Assembly (NCBI GenBank): GCA_964566025.1
Contig: CAZMHF010000018.1
Location: 1 to 35,940, forward strand
Source of the DNA: RGIG8306 sp964566025
GTDB taxonomy: Bacteria; Bacillota; Clostridia; Lachnospirales; Lachnospiraceae
Direction: 5' to 3'
Length of the DNA: 35,940 bases
The notes beneath the pieces were generated by a model, which did no database searches, had not been told where the DNA came from, and saw nothing but the letters and a program-made list of their open reading frames with translations. Made by a program: the position numbers and the translations under genes. Shown here piece by piece: positions 16,409 to 25,012 of the stretch. Every line of letters begins with the position of its first letter. Within the stretch, counting starts at the first letter, position 1.

Positions 16409-17182
16409 CTATAAAAACTGTACATCTCTTTCGATTACTTCTTTTGCTAATGTTCGATACCCTTCTGCTCCTGTCGAGCGCGTATCATACAATGTAATCG
16501 GTAGTCCATGACTTGGAGCCTCTGCTAACCGCACATTTCTGGGAATTAATGTCTTGTATATGTGTTGTTTTAATGAATCTTTCACACTTTCAACAACTTG
16601 TAGCGAAAGATTTGTTCTAGAATCAAACATTGTAAATACAACGCCTTCGATTTCTAAATACGGATTTAAGCGCTTTTTAACAAGATTAATCGTATGCATC
16701 AGCTGTGAAAGACCTTCCAAAGCGAAATATTCGCATTGAATTGGCACAATTACGGTGTCTGAAGCGGTCAATGCGTTCACCGTCAGCATACTAAGGGATG
16801 GCGGACAATCAATTACGACATAATCATAATCGTCTCTGTTTCGCTGTAAATGCGTTCTTAGTATAAATTCTTTTCGTTCAATTCCAATCAATTCGATTTC
16901 TGCACCCGACAAATTGACGTTCGCAGGAATAAAATCTAAATTCTTGATCACTTCCTTTAATACGGTGTCTTGAAAGCTTGCACTACCAATTAACATCTCA
17001 TATATGGTGTTTTCTACATTGTCCTTATCAATTCCATAGCTACTTGTGCTATTTCCTTGTGGGTCACTGTCGATTAAAAGCACTTTTTTTCCCGCTTCTG
17101 CAAGACACGCAGCTAAATTGACAGCTGTTGTGGTCTTTCCTACACCACCTTTTTGATTTGAAATAGAAATAACTCTGCTCAT
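16409..17182 (-). CDS. parA: Chromosome-partitioning ATPase ParA (Soj)
   Basis: The 257-residue protein is a ParA/MinD-type ATPase that binds DNA non-specifically as an ATP dimer and works with ParB in origin segregation; in Bacillus the homologue Soj also modulates DnaA. The deviant Walker A motif KGGVGKTT is at 11-18, DSDPQGN follows, and the Walker B region is VVIDCPPSL. The start at 17182 (MSRVISISNQKGG) has AGGAGA 5 nt upstream and matches the family N-terminus; the in-frame start 15 bp earlier lacks a ribosome binding site. A -10-like TATACT lies on the minus strand at 17235-17230, beside an imperfect CACTTAATTAGTG dyad, but no good -35 box is seen. Confidence 0.96.
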   Translation of the reverse strand: MSRVISISNQKGGVGKTTTAVNLAACLAEAGKKVLLIDSDPQGNSTSSYGIDKDNVENTIYEMLIGSASFQDTVLKEVIKNLDFIPANVNLSGAEIELIGIERKEFILRTHLQRNRDDYDYVVIDCPPSLSMLTVNALTASDTVIVPIQCEYFALEGLSQLMHTINLVKKRLNPYLEIEGVVFTMFDSRTNLSLQVVESVKDSLKQHIYKTLIPRNVRLAEAPSHGLPITLYDTRSTGAEGYRTLAKEVIERDVQFL

Positions 17183-17404
17183 AAATCTCCTAATCAAACT
17201 TTATTATTGAATTTTCATTACTACAATTTAGTATAACACTTAATTAGTGATATGGCTAGTTTGTTTTTTGTGAAATTTGTCTTTTCTAAGTTGTAAAATG
17301 CTTTTTTCGAGAATATCACTGTCAATTCGGATACTCGAAATCCGCTTCGCTACTCTCTCGGGGACTTCCTTGGGAGGTCAAAAAAGACAAAAAACTCCGC
17401 ATAA

Positions 17405-17420
17405 TGTTCCACGTGGAACA
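17405..17420. other. parS site 1
   Basis: TGTTCCACGTGGAACA is a perfect 16-bp palindrome matching the bacterial parS consensus TGTTNCACGTGNAACA. The flanks extend the symmetry to 24 bp (17401-17424). Confidence 0.93.
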
Positions 17421-17676
17421 TTATGTTGCCTCATTTCTTTTCGTCCATGCTATTTTCGTGAAAACTTCTTCGCTATATATTTGTAATAAGCAAAGTCGCC
17501 ATCATCAAGCGAATACCACAATCCGCTTTTTACTTTAATATGTCAGCCAATTCGGATACTCAAAATCTACTTCGCTACTTTTTCACATTGTGCAACAATG
17601 CGCTGGTAACCTATCCCAGCAGCTTCGCTGCTATTTCCTAGAGATGTTAAATCATTCTTCATGGTTTTCGCAGAAA

Positions 17677-17692
17677 TGTTCCACGTGGAACA
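17677..17692. other. parS site 2
   Basis: This is the same perfect 16-bp palindrome TGTTCCACGTGGAACA, 272 bp from the first site. Its symmetry extends to 26 bp (17672-17697). Confidence 0.93.
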
Positions 17693-17730
17693 TTTCTCAA
17701 GCACATACCTTCACGCCATCCTTCATCCAA

Positions 17731-17761
17731 TAAAAAAGGCTTGCCCAAATAGGACAAACCC
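17731..17761 (-). terminator. Terminator of the rpmH-rsmG operon
   Basis: On the minus strand GGGTTTGTCC and GGGCAAGCC form a stem with G-U pairs and one bulge around a TATTT loop. Six T follow. It lies about 40 bp after the rsmG stop. Confidence 0.75.
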
Positions 17762-17798
17762 GTTTATTCGAATATATATTTAGCTACACTCATCTATT

Positions 17799-18569
17799 TT
17801 ATAAGATTTTCTTAGCCGACAAAGTATGTTTAGCTGGCGTACCTGCTTTTCTAGGATACTTTCTATTTGTTTTTTCTTCTTTTCGTATAACAATAATATT
17901 TCTCTCAATATCCGTCTCTGGCAAAACAAAACTAATGATATCTTCGAGTGCACCACCTAGCTCTGTGATAGCATATTCTGCATTTTGAACTTCTTCCTCG
18001 ATATCTCCTGCCTTCATGGACACAGAAAGCCCTTCAATTTTCACAAAGGGGATCATATACTCCGATAGCGTCGCTAAATTAGCTACTGCACGTGCTATTG
18101 CAATATCATATTTTTCACGATATTGCTTTTCGTGCGCAATATCTTCCGCTCTCCCGTGAATAAACTTAATATTTTTTAAATCTAGCAATTGCGCCACGTT
18201 CTTTAGAAACTCAACTCTTTTTTGTAGCGAATCTAATAATGTCAAATTTATTTGAGGATACATTATTTTAATTGGTATTCCCGGGAATCCCGCTCCTGTT
18301 CCAACGTCAATCAAGGACAATCCCTTTTCAAGTTCTTCATCAGAATAATCAAGAACTGCATCAAATTGGCAAATACTGTCAATAAAGTGTTTCATAACGA
18401 CTTCTTCAAATTCCACAATCGTCGTTAAATTCATCACTTCATTTGTCTCAACCAGCACTTTATAGTAATCATAAAACTGTTTTGCTTTATTCTCACTAAG
18501 ATGGATTTCGCATTTTTTAAATTGCTCTATCATATATGGTATTGCTTTCTTGGCTTCTACAATATTCAT
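17799..18569 (-). CDS. rsmG: 16S rRNA (guanine527-N7)-methyltransferase RsmG
   Basis: The 256-residue protein methylates N7 of G527 of 16S rRNA using SAM. The SAM-binding motif is DVGTGAGFPGIPI (near 88-100), and IAIARAVANLATLSEY is the typical later block. It is the last gene of the operon. Start choice: the ATG at 18569 lies 5 nt after the mnmG stop, while a GTG at 18578 overlaps that stop (GTGA). Both depend on coupling to mnmG translation; I prefer the ATG. Loss of RsmG is known to give low-level streptomycin resistance; the gene here is intact. Confidence 0.93.
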   Translation of the reverse strand: MNIVEAKKAIPYMIEQFKKCEIHLSENKAKQFYDYYKVLVETNEVMNLTTIVEFEEVVMKHFIDSICQFDAVLDYSDEELEKGLSLIDVGTGAGFPGIPIKIMYPQINLTLLDSLQKRVEFLKNVAQLLDLKNIKFIHGRAEDIAHEKQYREKYDIAIARAVANLATLSEYMIPFVKIEGLSVSMKAGDIEEEVQNAEYAITELGGALEDIISFVLPETDIERNIIVIRKEEKTNRKYPRKAGTPAKHTLSAKKIL

Positions 18570-18574
18570 ACCAA

Positions 18575-20470
18575 TCACTCTTCATTCTTTCTATTTTGTA
18601 CTTTTCTTTGAACCATTAATACAGCAATATCTGCTGGAGAAACACCTAGAATTCTAGAGGCATGGCCAATCGATTCTGGGCGATGCTGGTCTAATTTTTG
18701 TGCCGCCTCTATTCGCAAGCCCTTCATAGCAAGGTAATCCAAATCCTTTGATAATTTTTTTCCTTCTAGCTTTTTAAATTGCTCCACCTGCTTTTGTTGT
18801 CGATCAATATACCCTTCATATTTAATAAAAATATTGACCTGTTCAATAATATCTTCCCTTAAATATATTCGGTTTTTATCAAGTGGTGCAATCTTCTCAT
18901 AAGATAGCTCTGGTCTTTTAATTAATTCTTCTAGGGATGTTCCGCTTTTTAAAGGAGTACTATCATATTTCGCTAACAACGCTTGAACTTCTTCGCTATT
19001 TCCAATGGTCGCTTCTTTAAGTCTTTTTATTTCCTTTTTAATAAGTTGCTCTTTTTCATCAAGCCACTCAATCGTTTTATCACTAACAAGTCCAACCGTC
19101 TGGCCAATACGCATTAAGCGCTGGTCGGCATTATCTTGACGCAAAATCAAACGATATTCTGCACGCGAAGTCATCATACGATATGGCTCATTCGCTTCTT
19201 TTGTCACCAAATCATCAATAAGAACACCAATATACGCTTGTGATCGATCGAGTGTATATTCAGGAAGACCTTTAATTTTACTAACAGCATTAATACCAGC
19301 GATTAATCCCTGCACCGCTGCCTCCTCATAACCAGAGCTACCATTAATTTGCCCTGCCGAAAAAAGTCCTTCGATTGTCTTAAATTCCAATGTATGCCGT
19401 AATTGCCTCGCATCAATGCAATCATATTCAATAGCATACGCATTTCGAACAATTTTAACGTTCTCTAAGCCTTTTACAGTTCGATACATGGCATATTGTA
19501 CATCTTCTGGCAACGAACTTGACATACCCGCTAAGTACATTTCGTTTGTGCTTAATCCTTCTGGCTCAATAAACACTTGATGTTTATCTTTATCCGCAAA
19601 TTTAACGACCTTATCCTCAATTGATGGACAATATCTTGGCCCAGCGCCTTCGATAACGCCCGAATATAATGGAGAACGGTGAAGATTTTGTCGAATAATT
19701 TCATGTGTTTCTGGATTTGTATATGCTAACCAACAAGATGCCTGTTCTTTTTGAATGGACGCAGGATCTGTGGAAAATGAGAACGGAACAATTTTTTTAT
19801 CGCCAAACTGCTCTTCCATTTTTGAAAAATCAATACTTCTTTTATCCACTCTTGCTGGCGTTCCCGTCTTAAATCTCTTAATAGAGATTCCATGCTCTAG
19901 AAGACTTTTTGTCAAATAATTTGCTGCTTGCAAACCATTTGGCCCTGTATATGTACTGACTTCTCCATAAATACAACGCGCCTTTAAATAGGTTCCTGTA
20001 CAAAGAATCACGCACTTTGCTTTATAAAAAGCGCCTGATAAAACCTCTACTCCTTGTATTTTTTTATTTTCAATCAACAACGAAGCTATTTCCGATTGAC
20101 GAATTGTCAAATGCTCTGTATTTTCTAGCGTTTTGCGCATTTGCGTTGAATATTCTTTTTTATCTGCTTGCGCACGTAATGAATGTACGGCTGGCCCCTT
20201 TGACTCATTTAGCATTTTGGATTGAATAAATGTTTTATCAATATTCCTTCCCATTTCTCCGCCAAGCGCATCTAATTCTCTTACTAAATGCCCTTTTGAA
20301 CTACCACCGATATTAGGATTACATGGCATCAAGGCGATACTATCAACACTCACGGTAAACATAATCGTTTCCACGCCAAGTCTTGCACATGCTAATGCTG
20401 CTTCGCACCCTGCATGCCCAGCCCCTATTACAATGACATCATATTGTTCAAACACTTCTCTTTGGCTCAT
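18575..20470 (-). CDS. mnmG: tRNA uridine-5-carboxymethylaminomethyl modification enzyme MnmG (GidA)
   Basis: The 631-residue FAD enzyme works with MnmE to install the carboxymethylaminomethyl-type modification at U34 of certain tRNAs. The FAD-binding motif VIGAGHAGCEAALA is near 14-27, CNPNIGGSSKGHLVRELDAL follows, and GYEEAAVQGLIAGINA is typical of the family. I chose the ATG at 20470, which has GGAGA 6 nt upstream and gives the usual N-terminus MSQREVFEQYDVIVIG; an in-frame start 36 bp earlier would overlap the end of mnmE. The mnmE-mnmG-rsmG order is the standard clostridial one. Confidence 0.96.
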   Translation of the reverse strand: MSQREVFEQYDVIVIGAGHAGCEAALACARLGVETIMFTVSVDSIALMPCNPNIGGSSKGHLVRELDALGGEMGRNIDKTFIQSKMLNESKGPAVHSLRAQADKKEYSTQMRKTLENTEHLTIRQSEIASLLIENKKIQGVEVLSGAFYKAKCVILCTGTYLKARCIYGEVSTYTGPNGLQAANYLTKSLLEHGISIKRFKTGTPARVDKRSIDFSKMEEQFGDKKIVPFSFSTDPASIQKEQASCWLAYTNPETHEIIRQNLHRSPLYSGVIEGAGPRYCPSIEDKVVKFADKDKHQVFIEPEGLSTNEMYLAGMSSSLPEDVQYAMYRTVKGLENVKIVRNAYAIEYDCIDARQLRHTLEFKTIEGLFSAGQINGSSGYEEAAVQGLIAGINAVSKIKGLPEYTLDRSQAYIGVLIDDLVTKEANEPYRMMTSRAEYRLILRQDNADQRLMRIGQTVGLVSDKTIEWLDEKEQLIKKEIKRLKEATIGNSEEVQALLAKYDSTPLKSGTSLEELIKRPELSYEKIAPLDKNRIYLREDIIEQVNIFIKYEGYIDRQQKQVEQFKKLEGKKLSKDLDYLAMKGLRIEAAQKLDQHRPESIGHASRILGVSPADIAVLMVQRKVQNRKNEE

Positions 20471-20490
20471 TTTTTCTCCATTTGGGCAGG

Positions 20491-21864
20491 TTATTTGCCC
20501 ATACAAAACTTCTCAAAAATACGGTTAACTAAATCTTCTTCTAAGGATTCTCCAACAATTAATCCCAATTGTGTATAGGCATTCATCATATCAATCGTGA
20601 AGAAATCCTCTGGCATATTCAAATGAATGCTCTCCATAACAGCAAACAAGCTTTTTTCACACGCTACCAATGCCTCGATTTGACGAGTATTCGTAATATA
20701 CACTTCGTCATTAAAATTAATTTCATTTTTAACAAACATATTGACGATATAATCACTCATTTCATCAATACCCATGCGATTTTTTGCTGAAATAGGTATA
20801 ATCGTTGCTTCGGGCAAACGCTCCTTCATAGCCTCCTTTGTTACTTGCATTTCTAAATCTGTCTTATTTAATAAAACTAGGCTCTTTTTATTTTCGATTA
20901 GTTGAATAATTTCTTCATCATCTTTATCAAGCGGTATAGATGCATCCACAACATAGAGAATTAAATCCGCTTCCATCAACATTTCTTTAGCTTTATTCAC
21001 ACCCATTTGTTCAATAATATCTTGTGTATCTCGAATTCCTGCTGTATCAATCAATTGAAAATTGACACCACCTATACGTATTTCTTCTTCAAGTGTATCA
21101 CGCGTTGTTCCAGCAATTGATGTAACAATCGCTCGGTCTTTTCCGACAAGTTGATTCAATAAAGAGGATTTTCCAGCGTTTGGCTTCCCAACAATAATGG
21201 TTTTAATCCCTTCCGTAATCACTTTTCCGTCGTTTGATTTACGAATTAAATGCTGAAGCTCTTTATGTATTTTCTCAACAATAACAAGAAGCTCCTTACT
21301 ATATCCATCGATTTCTATATGCTCTGGATCATCAAGAGCTGCCTCAATAAACGCAATTCCATCTAGTAGTTCGTCGCGCATCTGTTTTACTTTAAGAGCG
21401 ACATGTCCTTTTAAATGGCTAATGGAATTTTTCATAGCAAAATCATTTTTTGCTTCAATTAACTCGATTACGGCTTCTGCCTTTGTTAAATCAATTCGTC
21501 CATTTAAAAATGCACGTTTTGTAAATTCACCAGGCTCGGCAACATTTGCTCCCGCTCTAATAATTGCTTCTAAAACACGATTAGTCACTAATATCCCGCC
21601 ATGACAATCAAACTCTACGGTATCTTCTGTTGTAAAGCTATGCGGCGCTCTCATTAATAAGGCAATTACCTCATCAATCACTTCCCCATTATCACAAATA
21701 AACCCATAATGAATCGTATGGGTTTTTTGTGTGGATAGCTTCTTATTTGATTTTGATTGAAATACTTTATCCGCAATAGCAAAAGCCTCTGGACCACTTA
21801 TTCTTATAACACTCAGACCAGCAGGACTTATTGCTGTTGCAATGGCTGCTATTGTTTTTTCCAT
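20491..21864 (-). CDS. mnmE: tRNA modification GTPase MnmE (TrmE)
   Basis: The 457-residue GTPase is the MnmG partner for U34 modification. The N-terminal formyl-THF-binding domain (about 1-118) is followed by a helical domain with an inserted G domain. Motifs are P-loop GKPNAGKSS (226-234), GTTRDT (252-257), DTAG (273-276) and NKTD. The protein ends CMGK, the conserved C-terminal cysteine motif of the family. It starts 6 bp after the jag stop with no clear ribosome binding site of its own, so translation is probably coupled to jag. Confidence 0.96.
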   Translation of the reverse strand: MEKTIAAIATAISPAGLSVIRISGPEAFAIADKVFQSKSNKKLSTQKTHTIHYGFICDNGEVIDEVIALLMRAPHSFTTEDTVEFDCHGGILVTNRVLEAIIRAGANVAEPGEFTKRAFLNGRIDLTKAEAVIELIEAKNDFAMKNSISHLKGHVALKVKQMRDELLDGIAFIEAALDDPEHIEIDGYSKELLVIVEKIHKELQHLIRKSNDGKVITEGIKTIIVGKPNAGKSSLLNQLVGKDRAIVTSIAGTTRDTLEEEIRIGGVNFQLIDTAGIRDTQDIIEQMGVNKAKEMLMEADLILYVVDASIPLDKDDEEIIQLIENKKSLVLLNKTDLEMQVTKEAMKERLPEATIIPISAKNRMGIDEMSDYIVNMFVKNEINFNDEVYITNTRQIEALVACEKSLFAVMESIHLNMPEDFFTIDMMNAYTQLGLIVGESLEEDLVNRIFEKFCMGK

Positions 21865-21870
21865 AATATT

Positions 21871-22518
21871 TTAATAATTGTTTGATCGATTATTCTTATA
21901 TAAAACAACTACATGACGATATGGCTCTTCTCCATCACTCTTTGTAATAATATAATTTTCGTCTTGAAGTGCTGAATGGATAATGCGTCTTTCATATGGA
22001 TTCATTGGCTCCAATTTAATTGCTCTTCTTGTCTTTCGAACTTTATTAGCAATACTCTTTGCAAGATTTTCTAATGTTTCTTTTCTTCTTTCACGATAAT
22101 TTTCCGTATCTAGACGAACTCTTATAAAATCTTCTGAAAGCTTATTTACAACAATGCTAACAAGGTATTGAAGTGAGTCAAGTGTTTGACCTCTCTTCCC
22201 AATTAAAACCCCCATATCTGTTCCAATCATGTTGATTTCCATTGTTTTTTCTTCTTCGTTTAGTTGTACTTCGATTTTTGCTGCGATATTCATTTTTTCT
22301 AAAATATTCTCTAGAAATTCAACCGCTTTATCTTCCATCGATAATTCTTTCCACGCCTCAATAATCGCTGATTTGCTTCCTAGAATTCCAAATAAACCTG
22401 CATTACCTTTTTCGATAACATTATATTTTAATCTATCACTTGAAACGCCCAATTCGATCGTTGCCTTATTGATTGCTTCATCTAATGTTTTTCCCTCAAC
22501 TTTTATACGATTTGCCAT
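21871..22518 (-). CDS. jag: RNA-binding protein Jag/KhpB
   Basis: The 215-residue protein has three parts: a Jag N-terminal domain (about 1-52, VEGKTLDEAINKA and GLFGILGSKSA), a KH domain with GKRGQTLDSLQYLVS (near 108-122) and an R3H domain with NPYERRIIHSALQ (near 173-185). It is an RNA-binding protein encoded next to yidC throughout Firmicutes; KhpB pairs with KhpA and influences cell division and wall synthesis in streptococci. The ATG at 22518 has GGAGG upstream. The adjacent yidC ends 20 bp before. Confidence 0.95.
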   Translation of the reverse strand: MANRIKVEGKTLDEAINKATIELGVSSDRLKYNVIEKGNAGLFGILGSKSAIIEAWKELSMEDKAVEFLENILEKMNIAAKIEVQLNEEEKTMEINMIGTDMGVLIGKRGQTLDSLQYLVSIVVNKLSEDFIRVRLDTENYRERRKETLENLAKSIANKVRKTRRAIKLEPMNPYERRIIHSALQDENYIITKSDGEEPYRHVVVLYKNNRSNNY

Positions 22519-22538
22519 GAGAACCTCCTATATACTAT

Positions 22539-23798
22539 TTACTTTTTATTCTTCTCATTATATTTTTGTACCATATTAGCCTTTGAAGCTAAGCTTCCTG
22601 GCTTGGCATCTTTTTGATAATATTCCGTAGAAGATTGAATTTTCTTCGCTTTTTCTTCTGGATTTGCTTCCTTAACAACAGGCACTGTCACATTTCTTAC
22701 ATTTGTGTTTGCTATCGTTGTTATTTTATTTGGAGGTAATCCTCGTTTTTCACGTTTTTTATTTTGCTTTTCAATATTTTGTTTTACAAGTTCATTGACA
22801 TCTAAACGGTTCATATAAGCGTTTAATGCTAATTGAATAACTAGTTGACAAAGGCTTGAAATCACCCAATATACACCGATAGCTGATGGCAAGGTGTAAC
22901 AGAAAATGATAGACATAATAGGCATGATTTTTGTCATCATATTAAGACTACCCATCATTACATTTTCGCTATCGCCATCTTTCTTTGGTTGATTTTGTCC
23001 TGATTGCATAGCTTTGGTTGAAAGCCATTGTGTTAAACCGGCAAGAAGTGGAATTAAAATTGCAAATGATACTAGTCCGTAATACGATGGAGCATTTGCC
23101 AAATTGATTCCTAAGAAATTATTCATTCCACTAATTTTATCAATCAATTCACGAATCGTTTCTACAGGCAAGCTATCCTTAAATATCTCGATGAATTTTT
23201 CCCACTCAGTTGCATCGAAATTATACATCATATCCACAAGCTTATTCGTATTTTCCACATTCGCAACATCTGATGCTTTAATACTATTACTTGTTGCAAG
23301 CTTTATAAATTCTTCATTTAAGTGATAATCTTTGATTTTTTGAAGAGGCTCTATAATTTGTAAATACACATTTTTTAAGGACGTAACATAGGCAGGAATA
23401 TTCCATACTACTCGATACAGTCCAAAAATGATAGGGATTTGAATGAGCATTTGCAAACAACTTCCGCTTGGTTTTACACCATACTTTTGGTAAACCATTC
23501 GTTGCTCTTCGTTTTGCTTCATAATTGATTCTTGATCTTTTTTGCCCTTATACTTATTTTGAATTGCTTGTATTTCAGGCGCCATAACGGCATTCATTTT
23601 TGTGAATTTTTGTTGATTAATGCTCATCGGTATCATAATTAATTTAATAATAATTGTAAAAATGATAATAGTTAATCCGATATTCGCAATGCCAAATACA
23701 CCAAGAAAATCAAATATCCACTCCATTACATACCCCATCGCTGATGAGAACCAACTAATAATTGGGGTTGTATTCTTTGTTAACAAAATAAAATTCAA
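22539..23798 (-). CDS. yidC: Membrane protein insertase YidC/Oxa1
   Basis: The 419-residue insertase helps membrane proteins fold into the cytoplasmic membrane, alone or with SecYEG. The first helix near 27-50 leads to the conserved cytosolic hairpin (MSINQQKFTKMNAVMAPEIQ), then further helices and a basic C-terminal tail. About 80 polar residues (145-225) separate the second and third membrane segments, a longer extracellular loop than in Bacillus SpoIIIJ. The start is TTG at 23798, supported by AGGAGG 5 nt upstream. It lies 12 bp after yidD, and the yidD stop abuts the yidC ribosome binding site. Confidence 0.94.
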   Translation of the reverse strand: MNFILLTKNTTPIISWFSSAMGYVMEWIFDFLGVFGIANIGLTIIIFTIIIKLIMIPMSINQQKFTKMNAVMAPEIQAIQNKYKGKKDQESIMKQNEEQRMVYQKYGVKPSGSCLQMLIQIPIIFGLYRVVWNIPAYVTSLKNVYLQIIEPLQKIKDYHLNEEFIKLATSNSIKASDVANVENTNKLVDMMYNFDATEWEKFIEIFKDSLPVETIRELIDKISGMNNFLGINLANAPSYYGLVSFAILIPLLAGLTQWLSTKAMQSGQNQPKKDGDSENVMMGSLNMMTKIMPIMSIIFCYTLPSAIGVYWVISSLCQLVIQLALNAYMNRLDVNELVKQNIEKQNKKREKRGLPPNKITTIANTNVRNVTVPVVKEANPEEKAKKIQSSTEYYQKDAKPGSLASKANMVQKYNEKNKK

Positions 23799-23810
23799 AA
23801 TTTCCTCCTT

Positions 23811-24023
23811 TTATGGAACAGGATCATACCCGCCTTTTGAAAATGGGTTACATTTGAGAATTCTCTTAATCCCCATAAACGTCCCTTTCAAGGCTCCATA
23901 CTTTTCAATCGCTTCTATTGCGTATTGAGAACAAGTAGGGGTATAACGGCAGTGATTTATTCTTTTTAATGGTGATAGGTATTTTTGATACCACCTTATC
24001 AATACTATAAATACATTTTTCAT
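23811..24023 (-). CDS. yidD: Membrane protein insertion efficiency factor YidD
   Basis: The 70-residue protein matches the YidD family, with RWYQKYLSPLK, the cysteine-containing CRYTPTCSQYAIEAIEKYG, and KGGYDPVP at the end. It associates with the membrane through an amphipathic helix and assists YidC-dependent insertion. It lies between rnpA and yidC, the conserved position, 6 bp after the rnpA stop. Confidence 0.95.
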   Translation of the reverse strand: MKNVFIVLIRWYQKYLSPLKRINHCRYTPTCSQYAIEAIEKYGALKGTFMGIKRILKCNPFSKGGYDPVP

Positions 24024-24029
24024 AATAAA

Positions 24030-24386
24030 TCACTTCAATTCTTGGCTACATACTTTTTTAATATTATGTAACTTTAACAAGTGCAAATATGCACTTTCTA
24101 TAACAAAATATCCTTGTCCCTTTGCAGCTGGTCTTGCTATGATAACCATATCATAGCCTTCTTTTACATCTTCTTTATGTAAGCGAAAAGCTTCTCTTAT
24201 CAGTCTAGTTATTCGATGTCTGACAACGCTGTTTCCTACCTTTTTACTAACCGATATTCCTCTGCGTGTTATGCCTAATTCATTTTTTTTCACATACATA
24301 ATTAAGTACTTGTTTGCACATGAAATTTTCTTTTCATATACACTTTTGAATTCTTCGTTTTTTTTAATTTTAAAATTTTGTGTCAT
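24030..24386 (-). CDS. rnpA: Ribonuclease P protein component
   Basis: The 118-residue basic protein is the protein subunit of RNase P, which matures the 5' ends of tRNAs together with the catalytic RNA. The family core GISVSKKVGNSVVRHRITRLIREAFR (written here as a pattern near residues 42-67) contains the RNR-type RNA-contact motif in the form VVRHRITRL. The ATG at 24386 has AAAGGA upstream. A hairpin at the end of rpmH could reduce read-through into rnpA. Confidence 0.95.
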   Translation of the reverse strand: MTQNFKIKKNEEFKSVYEKKISCANKYLIMYVKKNELGITRRGISVSKKVGNSVVRHRITRLIREAFRLHKEDVKEGYDMVIIARPAAKGQGYFVIESAYLHLLKLHNIKKVCSQELK

Positions 24387-24403
24387 TTGTTTTTCCTTTT
24401 ATT

Positions 24404-24438
24404 TTTAGAAAAATAAAAGGTCACAAAATGCGACCTTT
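24404..24438 (-). terminator. Terminator-like hairpin between rpmH and rnpA
   Basis: On the minus strand AAAGGTC (24438-24432) and GACCTTT (24422-24416) form a 7-bp stem with a 9-nt loop. TATTTTTC follows. The stem includes part of the rpmH stop codon. It is probably an attenuator that lets L34 be made in excess of RnpA. Confidence 0.7.
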
Positions 24439-24571
24439 AAGCTGACAATGATTTTCTTCCTTTAGCTCTTCTTGATGCTAAAACTCTTCTGCCGCCTACT
24501 GTAGCCATTCTTGCTCTAAATCCGTGAACCTTCGCTCTTGAACGTTTCTTTGGTTGAAATGTCATTTTCAT
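24437..24571 (-). CDS. rpmH: 50S ribosomal protein L34
   Basis: The 44-residue protein starts MKMTFQPKKRSRAKVHGFRA and ends GRKSLSA, a complete L34 of normal length, highly basic. It is a component of the large ribosomal subunit. The ATG at 24571 is preceded by TAGGAGG about 9 nt upstream. It is the first gene of the leftward operon next to oriC, its invariant place in Firmicutes. Confidence 0.97.
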   Translation of the reverse strand: MKMTFQPKKRSRAKVHGFRARMATVGGRRVLASRRAKGRKSLSA

Positions 24572-24643
24572 ATCTATCTTTCCTCCTATAAAATCTCATA
24601 ATTAACGTATTCTAAATACATTTTAAAATCAGACATCCTATTG

Positions 24644-24672
24644 ATTATATTGAATTAAGATTTTCATGTCAA
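24644..24672 (-). promoter_or_regulatory. rpmH operon promoter
   Basis: On the minus strand TTGACA (24672-24667) and TATAAT (24649-24644) are separated by 17 bp, a perfect consensus promoter. It should drive rpmH-rnpA-yidD-yidC-jag-mnmE-mnmG-rsmG. Confidence 0.88.
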
Positions 24673-24943
24673 CCTCTTTTTTATAAATTTTTGATTTATC
24701 TCGCTTTTTGTTGTCTATATCTTTTGTGTTTTTCATTCTTATTATCCACATTAATTGTGGATAAACTCACTTTAGTGTGGATACAACGCTGTTTTTATTG
24801 ATTTTTAAGTCTTTCCGAGGTGTATTTCTTCATTATTTATTCCACATTCTATCCACAAATCAACATTTATTATTTTTCTCATTTTTCTTTTCCTAAATAA
24901 TTAATTATTATTTTTATTGATTGAAAATTCTCTTAAAATCGGT
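24673..24943. other. Chromosomal replication origin oriC, dnaA-upstream part
   Basis: The region between rpmH and dnaA holds two perfect DnaA boxes in opposite orientation, TTATCCACA (24742-24750) and TGTGGATAA (24756-24764). It also holds two boxes with one mismatch, TGTGGATAC (24776-24784) and CTATCCACA (24849-24857). A very AT-rich stretch (about 24865-24925) toward dnaA could be the unwinding element. Gene orientation switches here. There is no gene in 24572-25012. Confidence 0.85.
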
Positions 24944-24949
24944 TACAAT
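24921..24949 (+). promoter_or_regulatory. dnaA promoter
   Basis: TTGAAA (24921-24926) and TACAAT (24944-24949) are separated by 17 bp, 64 bp upstream of the dnaA start and just downstream of the DnaA boxes, which suits autoregulation by DnaA. Confidence 0.65.
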
Positions 24950-25012
24950 AGACTAGATAAGGTCTTAGTGAAGCTATATTGGGTAGTTATGCGCTATTGA
25001 AAGGATTTTTAT

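Larger units (their letters stand above)
17183..17798. other. parS-containing intergenic region
   Basis: This 616-bp stretch between parA and rsmG has no credible gene. It holds two perfect parS sites (listed separately) and two imperfect 33-bp direct repeats (17323-17355 and 17548-17580, four mismatches). It also holds two perfect small hairpins (CATTGT-GCA-ACAATG at 17586-17600 and AGCAGC-TTC-GCTGCT at 17618-17632) and the operon terminator at 17731-17761. It is the probable ParB loading centre of this chromosome, 7 kb from oriC. Confidence 0.75.
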
